Source of the DNA: Oceanisphaera litoralis
GTDB lineage: Bacteria > Pseudomonadota > Gammaproteobacteria > Enterobacterales > Aeromonadaceae
Direction: 5' to 3'
Assembly (NCBI RefSeq): GCF_016907015.1
Contig: NZ_JAFBBE010000004.1
Span: 124,001 to 188,000, forward strand
Length of the DNA: 64,000 bases
Positions 28,195 through 37,124 of this stretch are shown one piece after another (the stretch's first letter is position 1; each line of letters begins with the position of its first letter). Under the pieces are notes generated by a model. It was not told the DNA's origin. It did not search any database and worked only from the letters and a program-made list of their open reading frames with translations. The position numbers and the translations under genes are program-made.

Positions 28195-28746
28195 ATGTTA
28201 ATGGAGTCTGGTAAGGCGGCGCTGATGGTGGTGGATGTGCAGGAAAAACTGCTGCCGGCCATTCATGAAAGCGAACGACTCGGCGCCCGCCTTCGGTGGC
28301 TGATCTCGGCCTGTCACACCCTGAATACGCCGATACTGTTTACCGAGCAGTACCCACGCGGCCTGGGCCACACCCTGCCCGTCCTCACCAATCTGGTGGA
28401 GCAGCCCGAGATAGTGGACAAGCTGCACTTTTCTGTGGTGGCCGCCCACTGCCGGCCCGCACACTGGCAGCAGTATCGGCAGGTGATCGTCTGCGGCATG
28501 GAAACCCACATCTGCGTGCTGCAAACGGTGCTGGAATTGCTGAAGGAAGGAAAAGAGGTGTTTGTGGTGGCCGACGCCGTGGGCAGCCGCAGCGAAGAAA
28601 ACCGCCAATTGGGGCTGGACCGGATGCGCGATGCCGGTGCCCAGATAGTCAGTCGGGAAATGGTGATTTTCGAGCTGATGCACCAGGCCGGCACCGAGGC
28701 GTTCAAGACCATCAGCAAGCAGTTTTTACGCGGCGAGCAGCCTTAA
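28195..28746 (+). CDS. Isochorismatase-fold hydrolase (YcaC-like)
   Basis: 183 residues. Catalytic triad of the cysteine hydrolase family: D14 in MVVDVQEKLL, K76 in VDKLHFS and C107 in GMETHICVLQT, so a hydrolase of an amide or vinyl ether rather than a dead homologue. ATG 28195 is chosen because GAGGAG lies six bases before it; the in-frame ATG at 28105 has no ribosome site. Substrate unknown. Confidence 0.88.
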   Translation: MLMESGKAALMVVDVQEKLLPAIHESERLGARLRWLISACHTLNTPILFTEQYPRGLGHTLPVLTNLVEQPEIVDKLHFSVVAAHCRPAHWQQYRQVIVCGMETHICVLQTVLELLKEGKEVFVVADAVGSRSEENRQLGLDRMRDAGAQIVSREMVIFELMHQAGTEAFKTISKQFLRGEQP

Positions 28747-28753
28747 CTGATTG

Positions 28754-28793
28754 TGAGGGGTGAGGGGTGAGGGGTGAGGGGTGAGGGGTGAGG
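28754..28793. repeat. TGAGGGG heptamer array, five units
   Basis: Five exact TGAGGGG units and a partial sixth, starting 7 bases after the hydrolase stop. Downstream CTTCACCCCTCACGC (about 28808-28822) can pair with a unit, giving a possible bidirectional terminator with the convergent symporter gene. An identical five-unit array is at 62788-62826. Confidence 0.85.
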
Positions 28794-28831
28794 ATTTTTC
28801 TCACGCTTCACCCCTCACGCTTTACGCTTTA

Positions 28832-30253
28832 CTATTTCTTGTCCCAGATCCCTTCTTCCAGCTGGCGATGCAGCTCGGGATACTTGGCCGCATCGAAGGT
28901 GGGAACCTTGCCCAGCTTGCGCTGATCGTTGTAATCCCGCGCCAGCTTCACTGCCACACCCGACAGCAGCAGAATGGCCACCAGGTTGGTCAGTGCCATC
29001 AGGCCCATGGACACATCGGCCATGGCCCAGATAATCGGCAGTTCCCCCATGGAGCCAAACATCACCATGCCCAGCACGAAGAGGCGGAAGATCAACAGGC
29101 CGCCCTGGTGGTTGTGCTCCAGGAAGATCAGGTTGTTTTCCGCGTAGGCGTAGTTGGCCACTATGCTGGTGAAGGCGAAGAACAGAATCGCGATGGCGAT
29201 AAAGGTATTACCCCAGTCACCCACCTCGTGGGACAGCGCCCGCTGGGTCAGCTCGATACCGGTAATGCCGGAGCCGGGCTCGAACTGACCGGACAACAGT
29301 ATGATGGAGGCAGTACAGGTACAGATAACGATGGTATCGGCAAAGACACCCAGCATCTGCACATAGCCCTGAGACGCCGGATGCGGCGGATAAGGCGTGG
29401 CCGAGGCCGCCGCATTGGGAGCAGAGCCCATACCGGCTTCGTTAGAGAACAAACCGCGCTTGATACCATTCATCATCGCCTGAGAAATGGCATAGCCTAT
29501 GGCGCCGCCACCGGCCTGATCCAGACCAAAGGCCGACTTGATGATAAGGCTGAACACACCCGGCAGCTCGCTGATGTTCATCGCCACCACCATCAGGGCA
29601 ATCAGCAGATAAGCCAGCGCCATGAGTGGCACCACCAGCTCGGCAAAACGGGCTATGGTGCGCAGACCACCGAAGATGATAAGACCGGACAGCAGCACCA
29701 GCGCCACCCCGGTAGCCCAATGGGGAATACCGAACGCCACGTCCATGGCCGCACTGATGGAGTTGGCCTGTACCGCATTGAAGACCAGGCCGAAGGCGAT
29801 GATCAGGAAGATGGCGAACATCACGCCCATCCAGCGCATGCCCAGGCCTTTTTCCATATAGTAGGCTGGGCCGCCGCGATAATTGCCGGCTTCATCCTTG
29901 ACCTTGTACAGCTGAGCCAGGGCGCTTTCTGCAAAGGCGGTAGACATACCGATAAGGGCAATCAGCCACATCCAGAAAATGGCCCCCGGCCCCCCAAGAT
30001 ACAGGGCGACCGCTACCCCGGCCAGGTTACCGGTGCCGACCCGTGCCGCCAGGCTGGTACAGAGTGCCTGAAAGGAAGAAATACCCGCCGCGTCGGCCTT
30101 GCGGCTGTGCCTGAGCACGGAAAACATGTGACCGAAATGGCGAAACTGAATAAAGCCCAGGCGCACGGTAAAAAATACCCCCACCCCCAGCAGCAGGTAA
30201 ATCAGTATGGTGCCCCAGAGCAGGTCGTTGATAAAACCGATAATTGCGTCCAT
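28832..30253 (-). CDS. Sodium/alanine symporter, AGCS family
   Basis: 473 residues, about 10-11 hydrophobic helices. Family signatures are visible: SSFQALCTSLAARVGTGNLAGVA and FSNEAGMGSAPNAAA. It imports alanine or glycine with sodium. A near-perfect CRP site lies about 100 bases upstream of the start (30351-30366). The C-terminal tail is long and charged (KLARDYNDQRKLGKVPTFD). I looked for a glycine riboswitch in the leader and saw none. Confidence 0.93.
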   Translation of the reverse strand: MDAIIGFINDLLWGTILIYLLLGVGVFFTVRLGFIQFRHFGHMFSVLRHSRKADAAGISSFQALCTSLAARVGTGNLAGVAVALYLGGPGAIFWMWLIALIGMSTAFAESALAQLYKVKDEAGNYRGGPAYYMEKGLGMRWMGVMFAIFLIIAFGLVFNAVQANSISAAMDVAFGIPHWATGVALVLLSGLIIFGGLRTIARFAELVVPLMALAYLLIALMVVAMNISELPGVFSLIIKSAFGLDQAGGGAIGYAISQAMMNGIKRGLFSNEAGMGSAPNAAASATPYPPHPASQGYVQMLGVFADTIVICTCTASIILLSGQFEPGSGITGIELTQRALSHEVGDWGNTFIAIAILFFAFTSIVANYAYAENNLIFLEHNHQGGLLIFRLFVLGMVMFGSMGELPIIWAMADVSMGLMALTNLVAILLLSGVAVKLARDYNDQRKLGKVPTFDAAKYPELHRQLEEGIWDKK

Positions 30254-30661
30254 TAATATATCTCTGCTTGCTTGAAATGATGAACCCCGGCCGCTGGTCG
30301 GGCCGGAATCCGCAGCGCACGAAATCTAGCACAGGCAACAAAAACAGCCATGTGATACAGATCACACCAAAGCATAACCAAGGAGAAAAAAGCGATCAAA
30401 GCAGCAAAAAGTAAACAATAAAAACAGTTTAAGGAAACAAAAAACCAGTACTTAATGATTAACTGAAACATAAAACTGATCAAAAAACATACCTTGCAGG
30501 CAAGATTCATACAAACCCCGCTCTGCCCCCCTCCCCTGTAGTCGACCCTAAGAGCATAGCCTCCCTTCGGCCGGATTGATCCCCTGCTTTATTTTGGTAC
30601 CCCGAATAAGGGATACTGTGACCCTCTTTTTGCAAGCCGACCAGACAAAGGACTTTTCTCC
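30254..30661. other. Divergent promoter region, symporter / transaldolase
   Basis: About 400 bases without a gene, AT-rich between 30380 and 30500. Contains the CRP-type site listed below and a GC-rich inverted repeat (CCGGCC...GGGCCGG, about 30288-30306) in the symporter leader. The talB promoter is presumably within 30580-30640. Confidence 0.5.
30351..30366. promoter_or_regulatory. CRP-cAMP binding site
   Basis: TGTGA-TACAGA-TCACA matches both half-sites of the CRP consensus exactly with the correct 6-base spacer. It lies 98 bases upstream of the symporter ATG and about 300 upstream of talB, so the symporter is the more likely target. Confidence 0.7.
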
Positions 30662-31615
30662 ATGGCCGATAAACTGACACAACTGAGAACCCTGACTACG
30701 GTCGTTGCCGACACCGGCGACATCGAAGCCATCCGCAAGTACCAGCCTCAGGATGCCACCACCAACCCTTCACTGATCCTCAAGGCTGCCCAGATCCCGG
30801 AATACCAGTCGCTGCTGACCGAGGCCGTGAACTGGGCCAAATCCCAGAGCCAGGATGCCGAACAACAGCTGACCGATGCCTCCGACAAATTGGCAGTGAA
30901 CATCGGCTGCGAAATTCTCAAGCTGATCCCCGGCCGTATTTCCACCGAGGTGGATGCCCGACTGTCGTTCGATACCGATGCCAGCATTCAGAAGGCCCGC
31001 CACCTGATTGAACTGTACCGGCAGGCCGGCATCGGACGAGATCGCATCCTGATCAAGCTGGCGTCCACCTGGGAAGGCATTCGCGCTGCCGAAGTACTGG
31101 AGCAGGAAGGCATCAACTGTAACCTGACCCTGCTGTTCAGCTTTGCCCAGGCCCGCGCCTGTGCCGAAGCCGGCGCCTATCTGATTTCGCCGTTTGTGGG
31201 CCGTATCCTCGACTGGTACAAACAGAACACCGAGCAGAAGGAATACACCGCCGAGCAGGATCCGGGCGTACTGTCGGTGACCCAGATCTATGACTATTAC
31301 AAGGCGCACGGCTACAGCACCGTCGTCATGGGTGCCAGCTTCCGCAACACCGGCGAAATTCTCGAGCTGGCAGGTTGCGACCGTCTGACCATAGGCCCCA
31401 ACCTGCTGGAAGAACTGAGCCAGGCCGAAGGCAAGGTCGTTCCCAAACTGCAGGACAAGGGTGCCACTCAGCCCCGCCCGGTCCCCATGACCGAAGCCGA
31501 GTTCCGCTGGGAGCAAAACCAGGACGCCATGGCTACCGAAAAACTGGCCGAAGGCATCCGCAACTTCGCCATTGATCAGGGCAAGCTCGAGACCATGCTC
31601 AAGGCCATGCTGTAA
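30662..31615 (+). CDS. talB: Transaldolase
   Basis: 317 residues, the length of E. coli TalB. The Schiff-base lysine is K132 in [18 protein letters not shown] and the GPNLLEEL segment are family signatures. It transfers a dihydroxyacetone unit between sedoheptulose-7-phosphate and glyceraldehyde-3-phosphate in the pentose phosphate pathway. AAAGGAC precedes ATG. It is a stand-alone gene with a palindromic terminator 60 bases on. Confidence 0.96.
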   Translation: MADKLTQLRTLTTVVADTGDIEAIRKYQPQDATTNPSLILKAAQIPEYQSLLTEAVNWAKSQSQDAEQQLTDASDKLAVNIGCEILKLIPGRISTEVDARLSFDTDASIQKARHLIELYRQAGIGRDRILIKLASTWEGIRAAEVLEQEGINCNLTLLFSFAQARACAEAGAYLISPFVGRILDWYKQNTEQKEYTAEQDPGVLSVTQIYDYYKAHGYSTVVMGASFRNTGEILELAGCDRLTIGPNLLEELSQAEGKVVPKLQDKGATQPRPVPMTEAEFRWEQNQDAMATEKLAEGIRNFAIDQGKLETMLKAML

Positions 31616-31673
31616 GCAAACACTCGTCTCTGTAACTCGCCTCTGTAACTCGCCGCTGTAATGAGCTCTGTAT

Positions 31674-31719
31674 GGGGCCGGAGTCAATGAGCCACACATT
31701 GACTCCGGTCCCATTTTTT
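31674..31719 (+). terminator. Terminator after talB, GGAGTCAATG palindrome
   Basis: GGGGCCGGAGTCAATG and CATTGACTCCGGTCCC pair around AGCCACA, followed by TTTTTT. It shares its GGGG-CGGAGTCAAT core with the element at 26687-26730, so it is a repeat-derived terminator. Before it CTCTGTAACTCGC is repeated (about 31627-31655). Confidence 0.88.
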
Positions 31720-31815
31720 CTTTTTCATCAAACGGTAACAGTAAGCTTCTATTGTATAGTCTGTTGTGATATATCCGGGTGTGACTACAACTGATAGCCA
31801 ACAGGAGGGAGCCCC

Positions 31816-32007
31816 ATGGAAAGGAGCAGCTTCGATCGGGAATTTGTGGTTGAACGGTCCCCACGCAGTAAATCGCGTGAGCCCGCCAAAAAGCGCAAAT
31901 GGCGGGAGATAGAAGCAATACAGGACCAAAAGCGTTTACAACGAGAACTTCAGCAACTCGACTGCACCTTCGAACTCGAAGACATAGCAGCAGAGCTTGA
32001 ACGATAG
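31816..32007 (+). CDS. DUF3545 family small protein
   Basis: 63 residues, very charged: KKRKWREIEAIQDQKRLQRELQQLD is the conserved core of DUF3545, a short family restricted to gammaproteobacteria, followed by an acidic end (FELEDIAAELER). Function unknown; the basic patch and predicted helix suggest binding to nucleic acid or a partner protein. A strong AGGAGGGAG lies before ATG 31816 and a terminator follows. Confidence 0.85.
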   Translation: MERSSFDREFVVERSPRSKSREPAKKRKWREIEAIQDQKRLQRELQQLDCTFELEDIAAELER

Positions 32008-32024
32008 AGCACAAGAAAAGCATT

Positions 32025-32046
32025 GGGCGCCTTAGGGCGCCTTTTT
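32025..32046 (+). terminator. Terminator after the DUF3545 gene
   Basis: GGGCGCC-TTA-GGGCGCC then TTTTT. Short GC-rich hairpin with a T-run, 18 bases after the stop. Confidence 0.75.
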
Positions 32047-32079
32047 ACGTTTGGCCGTACACGTCAATATTCTGCCGTA

Positions 32080-32155
32080 CCCCCACCCTCCCCGGCCCTC
32101 CCCTTGCCTTGCTCGCCGCCGTGATGTGCAACCCCGAGTCAAGGGGAGGGGGCGC
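32080..32155. repeat. CT-rich interspersed repeat next to ung
   Basis: Begins CCCCCACCCTCCCCGGCCC and ends AGTCAAGGGGAGGGGG, so the ends are inverted repeats of one another around GTGATGTGCAACCCCG. Same family as the units at 5.57, 45.94, 63.70 and 63.94 kb. Confidence 0.65.
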
Positions 32156-32863
32156 TTATGGCTGCGCTACCGTTGCGGGCAGGCACCAGTCGATGGGTGC
32201 CTTGCCCTGCCGTTGCAGCAGTTCGTTGGCGCGGGAAAAATGACGACAGCCGAAAAAGCCCCGATAGGCGGACAAGGGACTCGGGTGCGCCGAAGTCAGT
32301 ACATGATGGCGACTGCGGTCGATCATGGCGCCTTTTTTCTGGGCATGACTGCCCCACAGCAGAAACACCACACCTTCGCCCTGATCGTTGACCGTCTGGA
32401 TCACCCTGTCGGTAAAGGTTTCCCAGCCCAGTTTGGCATGGGAATGGGCCTTGCCCGCCTCCACCGTCAACACCGTATTGAGCATCAAGACGCCTTGCCC
32501 GGCCCAGGACTCCAGATAACCGTGCTCGGGCGCCTGAAAGCCGGGAATGTCGCTTGCCAACTCCTTGTACATGTTGCGCAACGACGGCGGCACTCGTACC
32601 CCGGGCAATACCGAGAAACACAGACCATGGGCCTGATTGGGCCCGTGGTAGGGATCCTGCCCCAGCATCACCACCTTGACGTTACCCGGATCGGTATAGT
32701 GCAAGGCGTGAAAAATATGCTGCTGCGGCGGGTAAATCACCTTGCCGGCGGCTCGCTCCTGCTCCACGAAACGCATTGCCTCACGAAAATAAGGCTGCTG
32801 TTGCTCATGGTCGATGAGCTGGCTCCAGGTGTGGGGCATGGTCAGAGGCGTGGTCAGGGGCAT
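32156..32863 (-). CDS. ung: Uracil-DNA glycosylase
   Basis: 235 residues (E. coli Ung 229). Family 1 signatures: water-activating D70 in GQDPYHG and H193 in [24 protein letters not shown] is the conserved middle. It removes uracil from DNA in base-excision repair. ATG 32863 is chosen by an upstream GGAAA and by length; the in-frame extension to 32992 runs into an intergenic palindrome and is not coding. Confidence 0.95.
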   Translation of the reverse strand: MPLTTPLTMPHTWSQLIDHEQQQPYFREAMRFVEQERAAGKVIYPPQQHIFHALHYTDPGNVKVVMLGQDPYHGPNQAHGLCFSVLPGVRVPPSLRNMYKELASDIPGFQAPEHGYLESWAGQGVLMLNTVLTVEAGKAHSHAKLGWETFTDRVIQTVNDQGEGVVFLLWGSHAQKKGAMIDRSRHHVLTSAHPSPLSAYRGFFGCRHFSRANELLQRQGKAPIDWCLPATVAQP

Positions 32864-32889
32864 AGGCGTTTCCGTTAACAAAAAATTGA

Positions 32890-32910
32890 TAGGGGCGAAT
32901 TTATTCGACC
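32890..32910. repeat. GGGCGAATTTATTCGACC palindrome copy
   Basis: A variant of the interspersed GGTCGAATTCATTCGACC element, just upstream of ung. Confidence 0.55.
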
Positions 32911-32966
32911 ACAGCGGCAGAATCAAGACAGCTTGGTCGATTGATAACCAAGCTGGAACCAAGCTG

Positions 32967-33029
32967 GGACACCCATCTCTGGACGGTCTCATCTAGAAAT
33001 TGAAACCGCCTGCTTTGAGATGGGTGTCC
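32967..33029. repeat. RAYT-linked palindrome pair 1
   Basis: GGACACCCATCT (32967-32978) and AGATGGGTGTCC (33018-33029) are perfect inverted repeats separated by 39 bases. Same sequence as the elements flanking the transposase at 40750. Confidence 0.8.
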
Positions 33030-33095
33030 TTTCAAATTCCGTGCTTATTGCCTTGCGTGGCAAGGCCTGCCAGCTGAAGCGACAGCTACCGCCTG

Positions 33096-33959
33096 TCAGG
33101 ACTGACGCGGCCGGATGATCCCTTCCTGCATCGCCGTGGCCACCAGGGTGCCGTCCCGGCTATAAAAATGCCCCTGTACCAGGCCGCGACCGGCAATGGC
33201 ACGCGGGCTTTCGATGGCATAAAGAACCCAGTCATCGAAACGGAAGTCCTGATGAAACCACATGGAGTGATCTACGGTGGCGACCTGTAGCTGGGGGTCC
33301 CAGAACGAGTGACCATGGGGCATGAGCGCCGTGGGCAGAAAATTGAAGTCCGAGGCATAGGCCAGCAGGTATTTGTGAATACGGGGATCATCCGGCAGAC
33401 GGCCGTTGGCCTTGAGCCAGATGTGACGCACCGGCTCCGTTTTTTCCGGCTTCATCGGGTTGACGTAATTCACCTGCCGTACCTCTATCGGCCTGGCGGC
33501 CAGCAGCTTGTCCTTGGCTCGTTCCGGCAGACAACCGGCCAGGGCCCGGATGCGCTCGCTCTCGGGGATCAGCCCCTCCGGCCCGGCAACGTCGGGCATG
33601 GCGGTCTGATGCTCGAAGCCGATCACCGGTTGCTGGAACGAGGCGGTCATGTAGAAGATGGGTTTGCCGTATTGCAACGCCTGCACCCGGCGGGTAGAGA
33701 TGGTTTTGCCGTCGCGGATATTTTCCACATCGTAGATAATCGGCTTGTTGACGTCGCCCGGGCGTAAAAAGTAGGAGTGAAACGAATGTACCGGGCGTTC
33801 CGGCTGCAAGGTATATTTGGCCGCCGCCAACGCCTGCCCCATCACCTGGCCGCCAAAAACGGCGCCAAAGCCCAGATCCATGCTTTGGCCACGATAGAGG
33901 CCGTCGTCCAACGGCTCCAACGCCAGCAACCTCAATAAATTATCCAACGCCTGACTCAT
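33096..33959 (-). CDS. tesB: Acyl-CoA thioesterase II
   Basis: 287 residues, double hot-dog fold. VFGGQVMGQALAAA and VHSFHSYFLRPGD in the first half, VDHSMWFHQDFRFDDWVLYA with FYSRDGTLVATAMQEGIIR at the end are family signatures. It hydrolyses medium- and long-chain acyl-CoA. A CsrB-type RNA gene lies directly upstream on the same strand and has its own terminator. Confidence 0.95.
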   Translation of the reverse strand: MSQALDNLLRLLALEPLDDGLYRGQSMDLGFGAVFGGQVMGQALAAAKYTLQPERPVHSFHSYFLRPGDVNKPIIYDVENIRDGKTISTRRVQALQYGKPIFYMTASFQQPVIGFEHQTAMPDVAGPEGLIPESERIRALAGCLPERAKDKLLAARPIEVRQVNYVNPMKPEKTEPVRHIWLKANGRLPDDPRIHKYLLAYASDFNFLPTALMPHGHSFWDPQLQVATVDHSMWFHQDFRFDDWVLYAIESPRAIAGRGLVQGHFYSRDGTLVATAMQEGIIRPRQS

Positions 33960-34080
33960 GGACTATAACCTGTTCATTCAACTGGTCTTATACGTTAACA
34001 CAAGGGGATAACCCCAGGGTAGTTCACCGGCCAAACGCCGCCGTCCGAACCCAGCCCTCAAGAAAAAGAAACGCACGCAA

Positions 34081-34111
34081 GAAAAAGGGCAGCCCATCAT
34101 TGGCTGCCCTT
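34081..34111 (-). terminator. Terminator of the CsrB-type RNA
   Basis: On the minus strand AAGGGCAGCC, a 7-base loop, GGCTGCCCTT and TTTTC: a 10-bp perfect stem with T-tail. Confidence 0.88.
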
Positions 34112-34363
34112 CAAAACGTCGCTGGTTTGTTCCTTAAACCAAATTGCTCCCTGCATTCCCTGACCTGACTCGTCCTGCGTCTTCCCCTTCCCGTTCCATC
34201 GGGCTGTTCCTGCATCATCCTGATATGGTTGCATCCAGCTACCAGTCACTCCTTCCTGGAGTTGTCCTTATCCCGCGTCCTGCGGTTTTCCTCTTGGCCA
34301 TCCGGGCCGGGTCCCTTGCCATCCTGGCTGTCGGCATTCCTCGCCAACCTGTGCCGTGTTACT

Positions 34364-34405
34364 CCTTGTAACTACGACCTTGTAACTACGACCTTGTAAC
34401 TACGA
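34364..34405. repeat. Three tandem 14-bp repeats inside the CsrB-type RNA
   Basis: CCTTGTAACTACGA three times without change (34364-34377, 34378-34391, 34392-34405). On the RNA strand each unit reads TCGTAGTTACAAGG, so only the junctions with following bases make GGA motifs. Confidence 0.85.
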
Positions 34406-34500
34406 CGTCCCTACTCCCTGTGCCGGCTCCTTGCCGGTGATCCCTGAGGCGTTCCTGCCCATCCACTTCCTGTGTGCCAGCTGCCTTGCTGTTGATAAAT

Positions 34501-34528
34501 ATAATACGAGATCTGCCGCCGTGCTCAA
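34501..34528 (-). promoter_or_regulatory. Sigma-70 promoter of the CsrB-type RNA
   Basis: On the minus strand TTGAGC (34528-34523), a 16-base spacer and TATTAT (34506-34501) form a good promoter; the start would be near 34494-34493. UvrY/GacA-type sites upstream were not identified. Confidence 0.7.
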
Positions 34529-34740
34529 TGCGCCCGGCGGTAAGTTCAACGGCACACAAAACCAACAAAAAAGTAAAAATCAAACTTAATCATATACTTA
34601 GCATCAGCAGTAAGCGGGAATCGGTAATACAAACCGACTTATCCCAGCGCCGATTGAGAGATCTCTTACAAGGCGCAAGGGTGATGGCGCTCTGGTCATA
34701 AAAGGGGACTGACGCTCAGTGAGCCTGGAGGAGTTTGGTA

Positions 34741-34815
34741 GGACACCCATCTTTCAAAGCTTGGTGGAATACCCATCTTTCAACCGGCTGTCACGGTCAA
34801 TTTGAGGTGGGTGTC
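34741..34815. repeat. RAYT-linked palindrome array 2
   Basis: GGACACCCATCTTTCAA (34741-34757), a second partial copy (ACCCATCTTTCAA, 34771-34783) and the inverted TTGAGGTGGGTGTCC (about 34802-34815). It lies between the CsrB promoter and the thrC end and is followed by TTTTTCATTTTC, as at 42010 and, reversed, at 43795. Confidence 0.8.
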
Positions 34816-34893
34816 CTTTTTCATTTTCAGTCCGCCAAAACGAAACATGCCGGGACAAGCCCGGCATGACATACGCAGCAGTGAATGTTGCTG

Positions 34894-36171
34894 TTACTTC
34901 ATCATCTTCGCCTTGAGGGCGGCAAAGTCGGCGGGGATCACGCCAGACAGTGATTCCATGGCCATGTGCTTGGCCAGCGGGCCCGGCAGCGGGATGTCCT
35001 GACCCAGGATCTCGTCGACGTTTTCCTTGAACTTGGCCGGATGGGCGGTGCAGAGGAAGATGCCCACTTCGTCCTTGCCGCGTTCCTTGTTCAGCAGATC
35101 CCAGCCGATGGCGCCGTGTGGCTCGCACAGGTAGCCCTGCTCGAACAGGCGCTTGAGGGCGTCTTTGGTCTGCTCGTCGTTCAGCGCACCGGAGGCGATG
35201 TCGGACAGTTTCCAGCCCTTGACCCGGCACAGCTCTTCTACTCGTGGCCAGTTGTTGGGGCGGCTCACGTCCATGGCATTGGACAGGGTCGCCACTGTGT
35301 TTTTCGGATCCCAGCTGCCGCTTTCGAGATAACGCGGCACAGTGTCGTTGGCATTGGTGGCGGCCATGAAGCGCTTGACCGGCAGGCCCAGCGCCTTGGC
35401 AATCAGGCCGGCGGTCAGGTTGCCGAAGTTGCCGGACGGCACCGCAATCACCGCCTTGTGACGCTGCTCGGCGGGCAGCTGTGCCACCGCCTCGAAGTAG
35501 TAGCACACCTGGGCGACCAGGCGGCTGATGTTGATGGAGTTGGCGGAGTTGAGGCCCACGGCGGCTTTCAGCTCTTCGTCGTCGAACGCCTGCTTGACCA
35601 GCGCCTGACAATCGTCGAAGTCGCCCTGCACCGCATAGGTGCTGATGTTGTCGCCCAGGGTGGTGAACAGTTTTTCCTGCAGCGGGCTGATCTTGCCCTC
35701 GGGATACAGGATCACCACCTCTATGTTGGGCAGGCCATAGAAGGCGTGGGCCACGGCGGCACCGGTGTCGCCGGAGGTGGCAGTCAGAATGGTGATTTTC
35801 TTGCCATCCTTGCTCAGGGTGGCCAGGCACTGGGCCATGAAACGACCGCCGAAGTCCTTGAATGCCAGGGTCGGGCCATGGAACAGCTCCAGGGCATAGG
35901 TGTGATCGTCTACCTTGACCAGCGGCGCCGGGAAGGTAAAGGCGTGCTCCACCATGGCGGTGAGGGTGGATTCGGGAATTTCATCGCCGATCAGGTGCTG
36001 CAACACGGCGACCGAGCGCGGCACCAGCGGCAGCTCCAGCAGGGCGTCGATATTGGCGATGGGGGTCAGGTTTTCCGGAAAAAACAATCCCTGACCACGA
36101 CCCAGCCCCTGCTTTACCGCACCGGCAAAATCGATGGTTTCCGCATTATCCTTGATGTTGTACAACTTCAT
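34894..36171 (-). CDS. thrC: Threonine synthase
   Basis: 425 residues (E. coli 428). PLP lysine K105 in [26 protein letters not shown] and [12 protein letters not shown] bind cofactor phosphate. It converts O-phosphohomoserine to threonine, the last step of the pathway. Its start overlaps the thrB stop by four bases (36168-36171), and it is the last gene of the thr operon. Confidence 0.97.
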   Translation of the reverse strand: MKLYNIKDNAETIDFAGAVKQGLGRGQGLFFPENLTPIANIDALLELPLVPRSVAVLQHLIGDEIPESTLTAMVEHAFTFPAPLVKVDDHTYALELFHGPTLAFKDFGGRFMAQCLATLSKDGKKITILTATSGDTGAAVAHAFYGLPNIEVVILYPEGKISPLQEKLFTTLGDNISTYAVQGDFDDCQALVKQAFDDEELKAAVGLNSANSINISRLVAQVCYYFEAVAQLPAEQRHKAVIAVPSGNFGNLTAGLIAKALGLPVKRFMAATNANDTVPRYLESGSWDPKNTVATLSNAMDVSRPNNWPRVEELCRVKGWKLSDIASGALNDEQTKDALKRLFEQGYLCEPHGAIGWDLLNKERGKDEVGIFLCTAHPAKFKENVDEILGQDIPLPGPLAKHMAMESLSGVIPADFAALKAKMMK

Positions 36172-37124
36172 AATTCTGTTCCTGTTACCCGAGCGCCTTC
36201 GGCATCGATTTTACAAATATGGCAAAAGCCATCCTGATTCTGAATAAAGTGTTCGGCCAGCCAGCTTTTCAGCTTTTCTGCCTGGCTCAAGTCCTTGAGC
36301 ACGCAGAATACCGTGGGGCCGCTGCCGGAAATACCGGTGGCCAGCGCGCCCATGGCGGCAGCCTGATCGCGTACCGCATCGAAGCCGGGAATCAACTGAG
36401 CCCGATACGGTTCGGCAATCACGTCTTTCAGCATGGCGGCGGCCACCGGCTCCTGACCGGTATGGCTGGCATGCACAAAGCCCGCCAGGCGGCGGCCGTA
36501 GGTGAGACAGTCCTGTCGGCGATACTGCGCCGGCAGTATGCTGCGCGCCGCCGAGGTAGACACACTGATACCCGGGTAGCACAGCACCCAGTACCAGTCG
36601 TCGAAGCTGGGCAGGGCCTGGCTGACCACGCCGGCGTCGTCCAGCACCAGCTGCATACCGCCAAAGTGGCAGGGCGCCACGTTGTCGTAATGAATGGAGC
36701 CGGAAATCTGGCCTTCCAGCTCGCCCATCAGCAGCATCAGCTCATGCTCGCTCAGCGCCTCATCATAAAAGGCATTCAGGGCCACAAAGGCGGCCACTAT
36801 GCTGGTGGCGCTGGAGCCGAGGCCCGAGCCCACCGGCATGTTTTTTTCCAGCGTCATCACCAGCGGCTTGCGGCCGATGCCCTTCTGCTCCAGCGCCTTT
36901 TCATAGGCCAGATAGCAGTCGTAGACGATGTTCTGCTGGTAGTCATCCGGCAGCTTGTGGGCGAAGGCGCCGGTTTTGCCGAGCGCAAAGTCGCCATCGG
37001 TATCGGCCACCAGGACCCGGTCACCCAGCAGGGTGCCGTCCAGCGGGGCCATGGCGGCCCCCAATACATCAAATCCCACGCTCACATTGGCGGTAGAGGC
37101 AGGTGCAAACGCAACAACACTCAT
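36168..37124 (-). CDS. thrB: Homoserine kinase
   Basis: 318 residues of the GHMP kinase family; the ATP loop is [16 protein letters not shown] and the C-terminal [12 protein letters not shown] is conserved. It phosphorylates homoserine. CAGGAG sits at the thrA end, and ATG follows the thrA stop with no gap, so the two are coupled. Confidence 0.97.
   Translation of the reverse strand: MSVVAFAPASTANVSVGFDVLGAAMAPLDGTLLGDRVLVADTDGDFALGKTGAFAHKLPDDYQQNIVYDCYLAYEKALEQKGIGRKPLVMTLEKNMPVGSGLGSSATSIVAAFVALNAFYDEALSEHELMLLMGELEGQISGSIHYDNVAPCHFGGMQLVLDDAGVVSQALPSFDDWYWVLCYPGISVSTSAARSILPAQYRRQDCLTYGRRLAGFVHASHTGQEPVAAAMLKDVIAEPYRAQLIPGFDAVRDQAAAMGALATGISGSGPTVFCVLKDLSQAEKLKSWLAEHFIQNQDGFCHICKIDAEGARVTGTEL

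Larger units (their letters stand above)
34080..34494 (-). ncRNA. csrB: CsrB-family regulatory small RNA
   Basis: No protein is credible here, but the minus strand contains 28 GGA triplets in about 350 bases (TCC on the plus strand between 34131 and 34475), many as CAGGATG, CAGGACGCGG, CAGGGAG or CCAGGAAGG. These are the CsrA-binding motifs of CsrB/CsrC RNAs. A promoter lies at 34501-34528 and an intrinsic terminator ends the transcript at about 34080, giving about 415 nt (E. coli CsrB is 369). Loops with GGA between short stems such as CTCCAGGAAGGAG support the fold. It would sequester CsrA and so control carbon storage, motility and biofilm. It contains a 14-nt triplication at 34364-34405. 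Confidence 0.88.

Noticed and set aside
28754-28793. CRISPR array
   Set aside because: The heptamer units are contiguous without spacers; no cas genes in the window. The arrays at 54227 and 62788 fail for the same reason.
28781-30256. 491-codon plus-strand frame over the alanine symporter
   Set aside because: Antisense shadow; the symporter on the minus strand has all family motifs.
30254-30350. Glycine riboswitch in the alanine symporter leader
   Set aside because: The leader is only about 100 bases and lacks the tandem aptamer core; only a GC-rich inverted repeat was seen.
34144-34701. Small frames (34144-34371, 34386-34583, 34474-34701) in the tesB-thrC gap
   Set aside because: They lie in the CsrB-type RNA or its promoter region, lack ribosome sites and show CT-rich low-complexity translation.
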